Positions 25,602-34,560 of a DNA stretch of 64,000 nucleotides are shown in pieces. Each line of letters opens with the position of its first letter. Position 1 is the stretch's first letter. This DNA is from Sphingobacterium sp. UBA2700 (GTDB lineage: Bacteria > Bacteroidota > Bacteroidia > Sphingobacteriales > Sphingobacteriaceae), in the NCBI GenBank assembly GCA_002354335.1, contig DELI01000036.1, positions 15,941 through 79,940 on the forward strand, written 5' to 3'. Both the position numbers and the translations under genes were made by a program. The notes beneath the pieces were generated by a model. That model worked only from the letters and a program-made list of their open reading frames with translations, had not been told where the DNA came from and did no database searches.

Positions 25602-26564
25602 ATGATTGTTAAGAGTAGGATAATTGAGATGAACAAATGTTTGTTCGAGCAAGAGGTTTTAGATGTATATGTTCCGGAGAATCCTATCGTTGAGTGTAGA
25701 ACGGAAATCAATAATGACCTTATACATATGGAGAATTTCCAACTTTCCACGAGTGGAATGTTTATTCTTCAAGCCAAGATGAATTTCGCGAAGCCGGTCC
25801 ATTTCCAAACAGAGATTGTTGGGGATGCGGTAACAAGCCAATTCATCTTTTATCGGCCATCGGCCTCCCCGAATCCGATGGAAATGAGCCGCCACAATAT
25901 TCGCTATATCCCATCCTTTAAATCCACTCAGGAAGTGAAGGATGGTATAGATTATCATTTCTTTATCGCTGTATTATCGAAGGAATACTATCTGAATTTA
26001 ATCCATCGAGATTCTTTGCTGCATCAGGAGTTTATCCGTGAACTCAATGAAGGAAATCAGGCTTCCTACGTTAAAGAGGATTATATGGCGACTTTCGAGA
26101 TGCAACAAACTATTGCGGAGCTGGTTGAGTGTAAAAAGATGGGCGAAATCCGTAGACTACATACGGAGTCGCATATTTTAGAACTCTTGATGTATCAGTT
26201 TGAGCAATATTTTTATCGGAATAGTCAGCCAGATTTTACTTTTAGCGAGGAAGATATCCTCCGATTGGAGAAAGCGAGAGTGATTCTAGAAAGCCGCATC
26301 AGCAATCCCCCCACGCAGCGCGAGCTGGCATGCGAGGTGATGACTAGCGAAAGTAAACTTCGCAAAGATTTCCGCCGTTATTATTCCATGACAATCAATA
26401 ATTACTTGACACAGATACGCATGGCAAAGGCGAAATCTTATTTGTTGGATGAGCGCTTGCCGGTTTATGAGGTCGCCGCATTGACAGGTTATAGTCATCA
26501 AAATAACTTTACGAATGCCTTCAAGAAGTACTATGGCTTTCCACCAATAGAGTTGAAGCCCTAA
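25602..26564 (+). CDS. AraC-family regulator of the haem operon
   Basis: A 320-residue protein whose last 100 residues form the two helix-turn-helix units of AraC proteins: PTQRELACEVMTSESKLRKDFRRYY and VYEVAALTGYSHQNNFTNAFKKYYGFPP. The N-terminal 200 residues are a ligand-binding region with no clear match. It is convergent with the HmuY-like gene (19 bp between stops). The Fur-like box and repeats upstream suggest iron-controlled expression. Many AraC proteins beside iron uptake genes sense a siderophore; that is a suggestion only. Confidence 0.85.
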   Translation: MIVKSRIIEMNKCLFEQEVLDVYVPENPIVECRTEINNDLIHMENFQLSTSGMFILQAKMNFAKPVHFQTEIVGDAVTSQFIFYRPSASPNPMEMSRHNIRYIPSFKSTQEVKDGIDYHFFIAVLSKEYYLNLIHRDSLLHQEFIRELNEGNQASYVKEDYMATFEMQQTIAELVECKKMGEIRRLHTESHILELLMYQFEQYFYRNSQPDFTFSEEDILRLEKARVILESRISNPPTQRELACEVMTSESKLRKDFRRYYSMTINNYLTQIRMAKAKSYLLDERLPVYEVAALTGYSHQNNFTNAFKKYYGFPPIELKP

Positions 26565-26583
26565 TATTTCCTGCGATTATTTT

Positions 26584-27150
26584 TTACTCGAGTTCAGCGA
26601 ATTGGAAAGTCAAGAATGTGGTTTTATCTGACGATGTTGGATAAGCTGGAGCCCCTTCATAGATACTGATCATTTTGATCTTGTAATACTTGCCATTCCC
26701 CGTTCTGAGAAATATAGTTTTTCCTTTAATAGGTTCTACCACATGCGTTTGCACATCGTATGTATACCATCCATTTTCATAGTTAGCAATGTTGCCGGAT
26801 TCTGCTTCGCTGTAACTAAGTGAGGGTTTTCTATCGATTTTGTCGTAGTCGACATTCAAAACTTTCATCCAGGTTCCGACTTTGCTATTACTTACTATCA
26901 GTGTGTTCGCAAGACCGGTAAAGGCGATATCCCAATCTCCGTCAGCTTTGGCTTCCGCATTCTTTTGCAGGCTGAAATATATCGGCTTTGCAATTCCGCT
27001 GGGTTGCCCCGTGCTGAAATGTCCATTATTTAAGTCTCTTACAAATATGTCCTGTGGTTTATCCGGCTCGGAGCGAGGCTCTTCGTTTTTTGAGCAGCTA
27101 CTCAGTATGAAGAGTAGTAAGGCAAGGAAGTAAACTGTTTCTTTAATCAT
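26584..27150 (-). CDS. HmuY-like haem-binding lipoprotein
   Basis: A 188-residue lipoprotein, lipobox LSSC (Cys19). It has the HmuY arrangement: a DIFVRDLNNG opening strand, WDIAFTGLANTLIVSNS, and a YYKIKMISIYEG strand near the end. HmuY proteins bind haem outside the cell and pass it to a TonB receptor. In-frame ATGs at 27162 and 27156 are alternatives; 27150 gives the most compact signal peptide. It lies 177 bp after the SusC-like receptor gene on the same strand and is probably the last gene of that operon. Confidence 0.75.
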   Translation of the reverse strand: MIKETVYFLALLLFILSSCSKNEEPRSEPDKPQDIFVRDLNNGHFSTGQPSGIAKPIYFSLQKNAEAKADGDWDIAFTGLANTLIVSNSKVGTWMKVLNVDYDKIDRKPSLSYSEAESGNIANYENGWYTYDVQTHVVEPIKGKTIFLRTGNGKYYKIKMISIYEGAPAYPTSSDKTTFLTFQFAELE

Positions 27151-27327
27151 CAACATCGTCATATCAATTTTTATTGTATTTCTATTAGCGGTCTTATTCG
27201 CTACATTGGGCACCCTAGCTTTTCATGCCAACTATTCGATATGTGCGTCATATCCTTTTGCTGCAAACTAGCGATGAAAGCTTGAGGGTGCTTTTTGTAG
27301 TTATCTTAATTAAAAACGAACCTATTA

Positions 27328-30300
27328 TTAAAATGTGAATCGCATGAACATACCGTACGTCCTGACGGGAAGCATGGCTGCATATTCAAAGGATCCGCCG
27401 TTTCTGTTATTATATGATCCGTCTGGATTTAAGTTGTAGGGTAAGCTTTTATAAACATAACCTAAGTTCCTTCCAACAAATCCGATCTGCGCAGACTCCA
27501 TGCGGAACCATCTTTTTGCTAGCTGGTTCGGCACAGTGTAGCCGACATTGATTTCGCGAATGGCGATATAGCTATTTTCGAAGATGGAGCGCTCGCGCAC
27601 GCCTGCTCGCTCATGGAATCCGGCGTAGTAGTCGCTCGCTGCCATTGGCTGCAATAGGTATTCGCCATTGGCATCTTTTCCAATCAATTGCTGGGCTTCA
27701 GCGAAGCTGAGTCCGGATACGTCTTTGCCCAAAAGCTGAATATGTTCATCAAAAACACCCTGAGGGATAATCCCATCGAAACTCGACTTATAAACTGTCT
27801 GTTGTATTCCAGTTTCTGGGTCGATCTGTTGCACAGGAAGTTTTCGCTCAACTCCACCGAGCGCTTCTGAACGTCCAAATCGAGTTTCGGATAATACAGC
27901 TCGTTGATACAATAAAGCATGGGTACCAGAGTATATATCACCTCCCATTTTGAAATCTAACAGCGCACCTACTTGTATGTTTTTGAAGGCTATTTTGTTA
28001 TCAAAGCCGGCAATCCATTTGGCAGTGCTGTTTCCGATTTCTTTTGCCTCGCCCGATGGAACGTATTCCATATGCGAGTTCAGCAGGGCTTCACCATTCC
28101 CATTTGTTTTAGCGGCATAGCCAGATAACAAAGTCCCGAAGTTTCCATTTACACTTCCGACAAGACTCACGTCGTTTTGACTTCCTAATTGGGTCAAACT
28201 ATTGGTCGACGAACTGTTGATCTCTAGGAATTTGTTTCTATTCGCAGCAAAGTTGATTGTACTGGTCCATTGAAAATCTTTACTTCGAAACGGAACTGCC
28301 GTCAGTTGTAATTCCCATCCTCTGTTTCGCACTTTGGCGTGTACATCACGTAGAGGGCGATTAAACTTATCTAATGGGCTCACAATATCGTATAAGTAGT
28401 TATCGATGGTTCTATTATACCAGGTGACATGGAAAGCGAGTCGGTTGGTGAACCAACTAAAGTCCGTACCTAGTTCATATTCTTTGGCATATTCATAGGA
28501 GAAGCCAGTTTGATAGTTTCTAAGACCCCATGATCCAGCGTTGGTATAATAAGGTTTATATACCGTTTTTAAACCAGGGTAGGGAAGTTCGAGATCATCT
28601 GTAACGGCAGATTGATAATGAAATAAGCCCGTTACATTTCCACTATGTCCATAATTTGCTCTTACTTTGGCGAAGTCTAGTGCTTTTTCGGGCAAGTTCA
28701 GCCAGTTTTGTAATGCTGCAGTGTATAAGTAAGCAGCCCCTATGGTAGGATAAAGCTGGGTCAAACTTCCAAGTTTATCTAGGTTGCTAAGTGTCTTGAT
28801 GTGGTCTACCCGTGTCCCCGCATTGATAAACAAATTCTGTCCATATTGATAGTTCAACATCAAATGCGCAGCATGAATACTTTTAGTATTCGCATGTTTA
28901 ATGTTGAAATCGCTTGCTAGCGTGAATGTCGCTGGATTCAGATATTGTGTGATTACTTCTTTTTCTGATCCGATCCTTAATCGATGTGGGTTGTTTGACA
29001 TCGGTACATAGGACAATCCGCTGATCCCACCTTCGGTTTGCCAATAATCGTAGCCTAAGCTTGCTTGAATCTGATGTTGTGCGAAGACTTTATGGTAGTC
29101 TAATTCTGCTTTGGCCATCCAATCTTTGCTATATTCATTTGCGCTATTATTATAAGCGCGTTCTTGGTGATATAAGCTTTCATTACCTAACATGCGTTCG
29201 AAAAAGCCATTAGCATGCTCCTTCGTTTTAATGCCATAGTCGGCGTAGTTTGCTGCTAATTTTATATCTAATTCTGGTAGTATATGCCAATCTGTATTAA
29301 CAAACAAACGAATGCTTTCCGCTGTTTTTTTGGCTTGCTGGCCATACAAGTACCATGCTGTTTCGCTCTCCAAAGGATCGTTATTGCTTGCTGCTGCAAA
29401 ATCAACAGGGTACTCAATAAACGTGCGTCCTAGGGATGCAAACTTTTGAGCACCAATGCTTGGCGCATTTCTTGCCACACTGTGATTATAAATTGCTCCA
29501 AGCTCGGTTTGTACTTTGCTTGACCAGGTTTGGATCCCTTTAAACATCAGGTTGTTTTTATCTAAGGTGTTACGCTTGTAAGTTCCTTTGTTAAAGTCTG
29601 CCCCGTAGGATAGCCTTAGTTTCGTTTTCCCTTTGAAATAATTGATCGCTAATTGTCCAATTTGTGAATTCGATTGTTCGAAAGAATCGTAATAATTATC
29701 GCTGGCGGTGGAGAGCCAGGCTAAGCGAGCGTCGTTAATTTGTTGGACATCATCGTTGCTAAGTAAGGACGGCATGCCATATACTTGTCCAATACTACCT
29801 CCTACATTAGCATCAATAGATAGACCTTGCTTCATATGATGCCCTTTGGTATTGATTTCAATGACGCCATTCATTCCTCTCGAGCCATATTTTTGAGCGG
29901 CAGCTGCACTTTTTAAAACTTGAATGTTTTCAATATCATAGACATTCAGTTCTTTTAAGGTGTTTCCCCAATCTTGTCCTCCATATTGGTTGGCGCCTGA
30001 GGTCTCATTTTCGATAGGCATGCCATCCAAGATAAAAAGCGGCTGGTTGCCACCGACGAGAGATTTCATCCCACGAATTACCATGCCGCTTCCCGATGTG
30101 ACACCACCTGCGGTAGCATTCATTTGTAATCCGGGTACTCGTCCGCGAAGGCTATTGATGGGATTCGCTTCGAAAGAGTTTATTAATTCAGCCCCATCAA
30201 TCGTATTGGTTTCATAGACCTTGTCGTAGTTTTGATGAGCTAGGACATACACCTCGCTGATCTTCTCAGATGATTTTGCAAGTTCAACGCGTAAGGCATC

Positions 30301-30564
30301 CGCTGTCTTAATCCACAGCGTCTTGGTCTCAAACCCTGCTTTTTTGAAGATCAAGCTGCATGGGAGTTGCTTTACGCTAATTTGAAACCATCCTTTATTG
30401 TTACTGTTCCCAAGTAATTGATTGCTGATGTTCATAATCTGAACCTGGCTCAGCGGGTCGGCATTTTCATTCAGCACACGACCGGTTATCGTTTGCTGAG
30501 CCAAGGCATCGGTCAATAATAAAACTAGAAACAGGGGTATTGCAATGAAAATTTTTTTTAACAT
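27328..30564 (-). CDS. SusC/RagA-like TonB-dependent receptor
   Basis: A 1078-residue outer-membrane receptor: signal peptide (cleaved after ALA), carboxypeptidase-regulatory-like domain (about 22-105, TITGRVLNENADPLSQVQI), plug (about 118-230 with PLFILDGMPIENETSG), and a large barrel ending in MRFTF. No SusD partner gene is present; instead it is surrounded by HmuY-like lipoprotein genes, so haem or an iron complex is a more likely substrate than glycan. The gap to the upstream lipoprotein gene is 10 bp, so they share a transcript. Confidence 0.85.
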   Translation of the reverse strand: MLKKIFIAIPLFLVLLLTDALAQQTITGRVLNENADPLSQVQIMNISNQLLGNSNNKGWFQISVKQLPCSLIFKKAGFETKTLWIKTADALRVELAKSSEKISEVYVLAHQNYDKVYETNTIDGAELINSFEANPINSLRGRVPGLQMNATAGGVTSGSGMVIRGMKSLVGGNQPLFILDGMPIENETSGANQYGGQDWGNTLKELNVYDIENIQVLKSAAAAQKYGSRGMNGVIEINTKGHHMKQGLSIDANVGGSIGQVYGMPSLLSNDDVQQINDARLAWLSTASDNYYDSFEQSNSQIGQLAINYFKGKTKLRLSYGADFNKGTYKRNTLDKNNLMFKGIQTWSSKVQTELGAIYNHSVARNAPSIGAQKFASLGRTFIEYPVDFAAASNNDPLESETAWYLYGQQAKKTAESIRLFVNTDWHILPELDIKLAANYADYGIKTKEHANGFFERMLGNESLYHQERAYNNSANEYSKDWMAKAELDYHKVFAQHQIQASLGYDYWQTEGGISGLSYVPMSNNPHRLRIGSEKEVITQYLNPATFTLASDFNIKHANTKSIHAAHLMLNYQYGQNLFINAGTRVDHIKTLSNLDKLGSLTQLYPTIGAAYLYTAALQNWLNLPEKALDFAKVRANYGHSGNVTGLFHYQSAVTDDLELPYPGLKTVYKPYYTNAGSWGLRNYQTGFSYEYAKEYELGTDFSWFTNRLAFHVTWYNRTIDNYLYDIVSPLDKFNRPLRDVHAKVRNRGWELQLTAVPFRSKDFQWTSTINFAANRNKFLEINSSSTNSLTQLGSQNDVSLVGSVNGNFGTLLSGYAAKTNGNGEALLNSHMEYVPSGEAKEIGNSTAKWIAGFDNKIAFKNIQVGALLDFKMGGDIYSGTHALLYQRAVLSETRFGRSEALGGVERKLPVQQIDPETGIQQTVYKSSFDGIIPQGVFDEHIQLLGKDVSGLSFAEAQQLIGKDANGEYLLQPMAASDYYAGFHERAGVRERSIFENSYIAIREINVGYTVPNQLAKRWFRMESAQIGFVGRNLGYVYKSLPYNLNPDGSYNNRNGGSFEYAAMLPVRTYGMFMRFTF

Positions 30565-30574
30565 GATAAAGTTG

Positions 30575-31360
30575 TTATTCAGTGTACAGGAAGTGTCGTT
30601 GGGATTTTAGCTCCCCATGACTATTACTTGAGGTCGGAACATCATATTTGATGTGATCATAACGATAGCTGATATCCTCTACAAGTGGTTTCTCTACACT
30701 ATTGCTAATATTAGTTGCATTTTGATAAACCCTCATTAGGTTTCTCCCAGTCTTCAGGCTCGCTATTTCTTTGAATACCTGTTGTAAGGGATAAACTAAT
30801 AATATGGGTAACATCGTATCCTCATTGTGGATGTATGGATTAGCATATTGATCGTAACGGAATTCGTATCCTATCTTTTTAGGCAAAAGCGTTGCACGCA
30901 CGACTGCGCCATTTCCGTCAGTAAATAAGTTGAGTGTATCGATCTGCGTTGGTTTCGGTCCAGGGACGATCATGCGCGTTGTCTGAATAATCTGTATCTG
31001 ATTTGGAAGGTATTTAAGCAGGGTGTTGCTTAGTTCGGGTCCGGATACTGCGGTCAATCGATTCTGTTCATCATAAGACGCTTGATATTCATTAAAGGAT
31101 TTCACCTTGTCAGATCCATTATCATAAGATAACTCAAAGATGTCCGTTCCGTTGTAGACGACTTGTTTTAATCTTTTTTGCCCATCGTAGGTGTAACGTT
31201 CGAATAATTCGTTGTTTTCAGATCTAACTTCTTGTAATCTGAACTCCTTGCTGATGTTTAAGCGGTCATGCTGTTCGAAAGTAACCTGTTTATTGCACGA
31301 TGTTAAACAGATAATCGACATCATCCATACGGATGCGCGTAGATATATGGTAGTTCTCAT
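30575..31360 (-). CDS. Lipoprotein with YD-repeat-like segments
   Basis: A 261-residue lipoprotein (lipobox LTSC, about residue 22). The middle has YD/RHS-like beta units, RYTYDGQKRLKQVVYNG and SYDEQNRLTAVSG, which often form a beta-sheet wrap. The rest has no match I recognise. It lies between a second lipoprotein gene (3 bp upstream) and the SusC-like receptor gene, so it may be a surface accessory of that receptor. Its function is unknown. Confidence 0.6.
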   Translation of the reverse strand: MRTTIYLRASVWMMSIICLTSCNKQVTFEQHDRLNISKEFRLQEVRSENNELFERYTYDGQKRLKQVVYNGTDIFELSYDNGSDKVKSFNEYQASYDEQNRLTAVSGPELSNTLLKYLPNQIQIIQTTRMIVPGPKPTQIDTLNLFTDGNGAVVRATLLPKKIGYEFRYDQYANPYIHNEDTMLPILLVYPLQQVFKEIASLKTGRNLMRVYQNATNISNSVEKPLVEDISYRYDHIKYDVPTSSNSHGELKSQRHFLYTE

Positions 31361-31363
31361 AGC

Positions 31364-32122
31364 TTATTCGTCCCTATAATTAATTTTAACTTGCTCGAAA
31401 TCGGCGTTTACAGCATCGTACATGGCCATGTCGATTGGAAATCCGAGTTTATTGTACTTCACATGGAAATCATCAAATTTGCGTTTAGTACCGTCGGTCT
31501 TACTCGATACAGGGATTTGTATGCTATCTTTTAGACTATTACGATTCAGGAACTTTAAGTGGTCCATGATTTCAATTGTACTTCCTGATCCCATGTGTCC
31601 AGAGCCGGACCAGCCGATTTTCTTCCCTGCTATGGCTAAGGCAAGTTCGCCACCCGGAACTGTAAGTAGTTTATTTTCGCGTTCCGGCCATTGATATTTT
31701 ATGTTTTTATCAGCCTTGGCTACGGTATTGTAATCTTTGGCTAAAATGACTCCTACTTTGAAGCCTCGTGTGTTGTAGGTAGAAAGGGAGTCTGGTAAGT
31801 TGCTTTTATTCTTCGCGTCATAATGAGCTTCAGCGATTAGTTGAAGTTGACTGATGTTCGCATGGCGCTCACCGCGGTAGATCTTTGTTACCTGATATTG
31901 ATCGTTGTATTGGAAGCTATACTTGATCATATATAGATTTTCAAGATCCAATACATAATCAACTACGGTTTGCTTCTGCTTAAGATGCTTGATGTTGACT
32001 TCGCTATCTTTTTGGCAAGAACTTAAGGAGAATGCCGCAAGAAGGAATGCCATGCCCGCGCTGATCATCTTTTTATGCTTTGGCTTTGCCAAAGGATTTG
32101 AAGTTCTATTTGGCTTGTTCAT
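31364..32122 (-). CDS. Lipoprotein of unknown function in the haem operon
   Basis: A 252-residue lipoprotein (lipobox LSSC). The start at 32122 was chosen because it precedes a basic n-region and hydrophobic core (GMAFLLAAFSLSSC); a longer frame would read deep into the upstream gene. It overlaps the end of the degenerate subtilase gene by 17 bp, which indicates coupled translation. The mature protein has repeated short strands (YSFQYNDQYQVTKIYRG) resembling the next lipoprotein, so the two may be related. No known domain seen. Confidence 0.65.
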   Translation of the reverse strand: MNKPNRTSNPLAKPKHKKMISAGMAFLLAAFSLSSCQKDSEVNIKHLKQKQTVVDYVLDLENLYMIKYSFQYNDQYQVTKIYRGERHANISQLQLIAEAHYDAKNKSNLPDSLSTYNTRGFKVGVILAKDYNTVAKADKNIKYQWPERENKLLTVPGGELALAIAGKKIGWSGSGHMGSGSTIEIMDHLKFLNRNSLKDSIQIPVSSKTDGTKRKFDDFHVKYNKLGFPIDMAMYDAVNADFEQVKINYRDE

Positions 32123-33557
32123 ATGCTTTTTTAAAATTTGGTATTCCATATCCCATTTTGTTGTCTGGATTATCGCTTTGACTGGCCGTTTGTTGCAACA
32201 GTTCTTTGATTTCTTTTGCATTTTTAGTTGGCAAAGCTTCCCATAGGCAGGCAATCAAGCCCGCAAGAATAGGGGGCGTGTTTGAAGTGCTATAAGAGTC
32301 GCCCCATCCATAAATGACTGGTATTTCCTGTGCCAATACAGCTAATTCAGGCTTTATCCTTCCGTCAGCAGTGGGTTTATTTAGGACATTCCACAAGGGT
32401 TTATTTCGCTTGTTGATATTGCCGGCAGTGATAATGTGCTTGGCATCTGCTGGAGGGAGTACGAAGGTGATGCCATTGGATTCCTGAGGAAACATCTGAA
32501 CTGTCAGAATTCCTTTTTTGAAAGCTTGATCAGCTACCTTACTGCTGATAGAATTCCCATCAGCTTGTTCAGCTTTCAAATCAAATTGTGGCTGATTGAA
32601 TTTAACGCCATATACACAGGATGAACTGATGATGTCAACACCCAAGCTATCGGCGCGTTCAACGCCAGCGACCCAACTGGTTTCATAAAAAGGCTCTTGA
32701 CTTCCGTTCTGATCTGTACGTAGCAGGATGTAATCTGCTTTCGGCGATAAGCCTACGAACTTTTGCGGATTGATGGCTCCGAGCATCGCTAAGAGGTTGT
32801 TCCCATTGGTTGTCGTTGTACTGATATCGCTGAGGTTATAAAGCAAATCATAGCTGTCTTTGATTTTATTCTCTGATAATAAATGAAGGAGTTCTGGTTT
32901 CTCGTCTAAGTAGCCAAAACCCTCGCTAAGTATGGCGATGGTTTTTCCTTTGCCATAGAACTGCTTCTCGTGCAATATGTTGGCTTCGTATTGTTGCAAT
33001 AAACCATAAGTTTTGCCGTAATTGACAGCATTTACGTTTAATGTGTCTAAGGTGTTGCTGGACGCAATCGCAGTAAAGGTCGTTTCATTTTTAATTGGGG
33101 GTACAACAGGCTCCTGGTAAGGGAGATGCACACCAATTGGTTTTATAGACGATACGAAGGATAGTGATTTAATCTTTTCTAAGTTGTCTTTGTGCTCTGG
33201 TAAATGAATAACGGCATAGTTCAACCATTTTGAGCTGTTTAACAGTTTTCCCTCGCTTACTTTCAATAGTTCGTTCAGGTACTTGCTGCTGAGGGGTAAG
33301 TCTGTAGAGTCTATAGCAATCTGTTGAGACTTTCGACGTTGTATTGCTTTCTCACTAAGGTATTGAGATGGATTTTGAAGCGTGAATTTACCATCGTTTT
33401 TATCTTTGAAATAAACAATAAGGGCTTCTTTATAAGTTGCTTCTGCTGGTTTTTGATCGATGTAAGTACCATATGGTGAAATATCCTTACGGCATGCGAT
33501 AAGTTGTGCTAGCAGGCACAGACTTAAAACAATACACCAGTTTCTTTTAAATTTCAT
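32106..33557 (-). CDS. Degenerate S8 subtilase-like lipoprotein (probable pseudoenzyme)
   Basis: A 483-residue lipoprotein (lipobox IAC, Cys22) that follows the layout of a common Bacteroidota S8 peptidase: a prodomain (KDKNDGKFTL...LSEKAIQRRK) then a subtilase fold. The catalytic Asp site reads AILSEG with S211, the His site reads TNGNN with N251, and the oxyanion segment is changed, while the Ser site keeps STSNTPP (S425) and the following ILAG helix. Two of three catalytic residues are therefore missing, so it is unlikely to cut peptide bonds. The frame is intact, which argues for a kept non-enzymatic role such as binding haem proteins. The gene starts 23 bp after the HmuY-like gene. Confidence 0.8.
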   Translation of the reverse strand: MKFKRNWCIVLSLCLLAQLIACRKDISPYGTYIDQKPAEATYKEALIVYFKDKNDGKFTLQNPSQYLSEKAIQRRKSQQIAIDSTDLPLSSKYLNELLKVSEGKLLNSSKWLNYAVIHLPEHKDNLEKIKSLSFVSSIKPIGVHLPYQEPVVPPIKNETTFTAIASSNTLDTLNVNAVNYGKTYGLLQQYEANILHEKQFYGKGKTIAILSEGFGYLDEKPELLHLLSENKIKDSYDLLYNLSDISTTTTNGNNLLAMLGAINPQKFVGLSPKADYILLRTDQNGSQEPFYETSWVAGVERADSLGVDIISSSCVYGVKFNQPQFDLKAEQADGNSISSKVADQAFKKGILTVQMFPQESNGITFVLPPADAKHIITAGNINKRNKPLWNVLNKPTADGRIKPELAVLAQEIPVIYGWGDSYSTSNTPPILAGLIACLWEALPTKNAKEIKELLQQTASQSDNPDNKMGYGIPNFKKAYEQAK

Positions 33558-33580
33558 ATGATTGGTTTGTTGTAAGTAGA

Positions 33581-34207
33581 TTAATGGAATCTTTGTCCCT
33601 TCTCTATGTATTGATATCGGAAGGTGAAGAATCCTGCACGGGTGCTGATGGATTCGTAAGTTTCACCCTTCAGATTGGGCATATCACGATAGAAACTTAA
33701 GATCTGTAGTTTTACAAATCCTTTTTTATCGGCAGTTTGAATAAACATCGTCTTTTCAGGATAGGGCATGTAGAAATTGTTTTCGTCCATATAATACCAT
33801 GTTTTTCCGCCGCTGCGATAGCCCAATGCGAAGTCGGTTCTGCCATCGTCTTGTTTTAAATCGCTTAAGTTTGGGATATCTTTGATGTTTTGGTAAGCTG
33901 TATGCACAATGATCGCTTTTGCATTTCCGGTGCGAACAGGGTTTAACATGGTTCCACCATTAATCTTCAGTTGTGCATGTTCGAAGCAAATGTCCCAGTT
34001 ATCAGCTCCAGGCTTCTTAACCACTTCGCCTGTACTAAACTTAAAGTAGGGCTTAGTCATATAGTCCGCCTTAAGATTTCTGATGACTATTTCCCCTTGA
34101 ATGGGATCAGGAGGAACTGTTGGTTTGTCTTCCTTTTTGCATGAACCAAAGAGGAGGAGACAGCATAGAAAGGCTTTGGAAAGCCTCGATAGATAGTAAA
34201 TGCTCAT
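33581..34207 (-). CDS. HmuY-like haem-binding lipoprotein, first gene of the operon
   Basis: A 208-residue lipoprotein (lipobox FGSC, Cys23). The HmuY pattern is clear: EIVIRNLKADYMTKPYFKFSTG, NWDICFEHAQLKINGG, TWYYMDENN, FIQTADKKGFVKLQILSFY. It is probably a haem-binding surface protein passing haem to the SusC-like receptor. It leads the operon that ends near 26584; a -7 box and a Fur-like box lie just upstream. Two different HmuY-like proteins in one operon is unusual. Confidence 0.8.
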   Translation of the reverse strand: MSIYYLSRLSKAFLCCLLLFGSCKKEDKPTVPPDPIQGEIVIRNLKADYMTKPYFKFSTGEVVKKPGADNWDICFEHAQLKINGGTMLNPVRTGNAKAIIVHTAYQNIKDIPNLSDLKQDDGRTDFALGYRSGGKTWYYMDENNFYMPYPEKTMFIQTADKKGFVKLQILSFYRDMPNLKGETYESISTRAGFFTFRYQYIEKGQRFH

Positions 34208-34214
34208 CTTTCTT

Positions 34215-34233
34215 GTTTGTAATGATTCTAAAT
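34215..34233. promoter_or_regulatory. Fur-like 19-bp box D
   Basis: On the minus strand it reads ATTTAGAATCATTACAAAC, sharing the left half with box A. It overlaps the predicted transcription start of the HmuY operon, where a bound repressor would block transcription. Confidence 0.5.
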
Positions 34234-34238
34234 TACCG

Positions 34239-34246
34239 CAAATGTA
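34239..34246 (-). promoter_or_regulatory. -7 box of the HmuY operon
   Basis: Minus strand TACATTTG matches TAnnTTTG, 32 bp upstream of the start at 34207. Confidence 0.5.
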
Positions 34247-34269
34247 CGTCGAGCGAAAAAATATCTACC

Positions 34270-34301
34270 TATGCATAATGGCATTTAGGTTATGCGTAAT
34301 G
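34270..34301. repeat. TATGCrTAATG direct repeats, 21-bp spacing
   Basis: TATGCATAATG (34270-34280) and TATGCGTAATG (34291-34301) differ at one base and are 21 bp apart, the spacing usual for AraC-type operators. They lie just upstream of the HmuY operon -7 box and may be the target of the AraC protein at 25602. Confidence 0.5.
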
Positions 34302-34560
34302 ATATATCGATTTCAAAAGAAATAGGGACGTCGTTATTTTAATCATTAGTTTAATATTCTTCTACAAGATTTAAAACTATTCTAATAAGGGTTTGTCAGC
34401 ACTTAGATTGCGGGCAATGAAACAATAGATAAGTTTTAAGTTGCTAAAAGAGAATTTTAAAACTATTCTGCAAGTTTGGCTGTTTTAATCAAAAATACAC
34501 TATTGTGCCGCGATATATAGCTATCTTGTGGCGCATTAATTACTACCTATAGAAAGCAAC

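Larger units (their letters stand above)
34208..34560. other. 353-bp divergent intergenic region
   Basis: It holds the HmuY operon promoter, the Fur-like box D and two TATGC repeats near the left end. Near the right end TATCTTG at 34522 with TTG at 34503 may be the kinase promoter. No gene seen. Confidence 0.6.

Noticed and set aside
27328..30564. SusC-like receptor as the core of a polysaccharide utilisation locus
   Set aside because: No SusD, glycoside hydrolase or hybrid glycan sensor nearby; the neighbours are HmuY-like.
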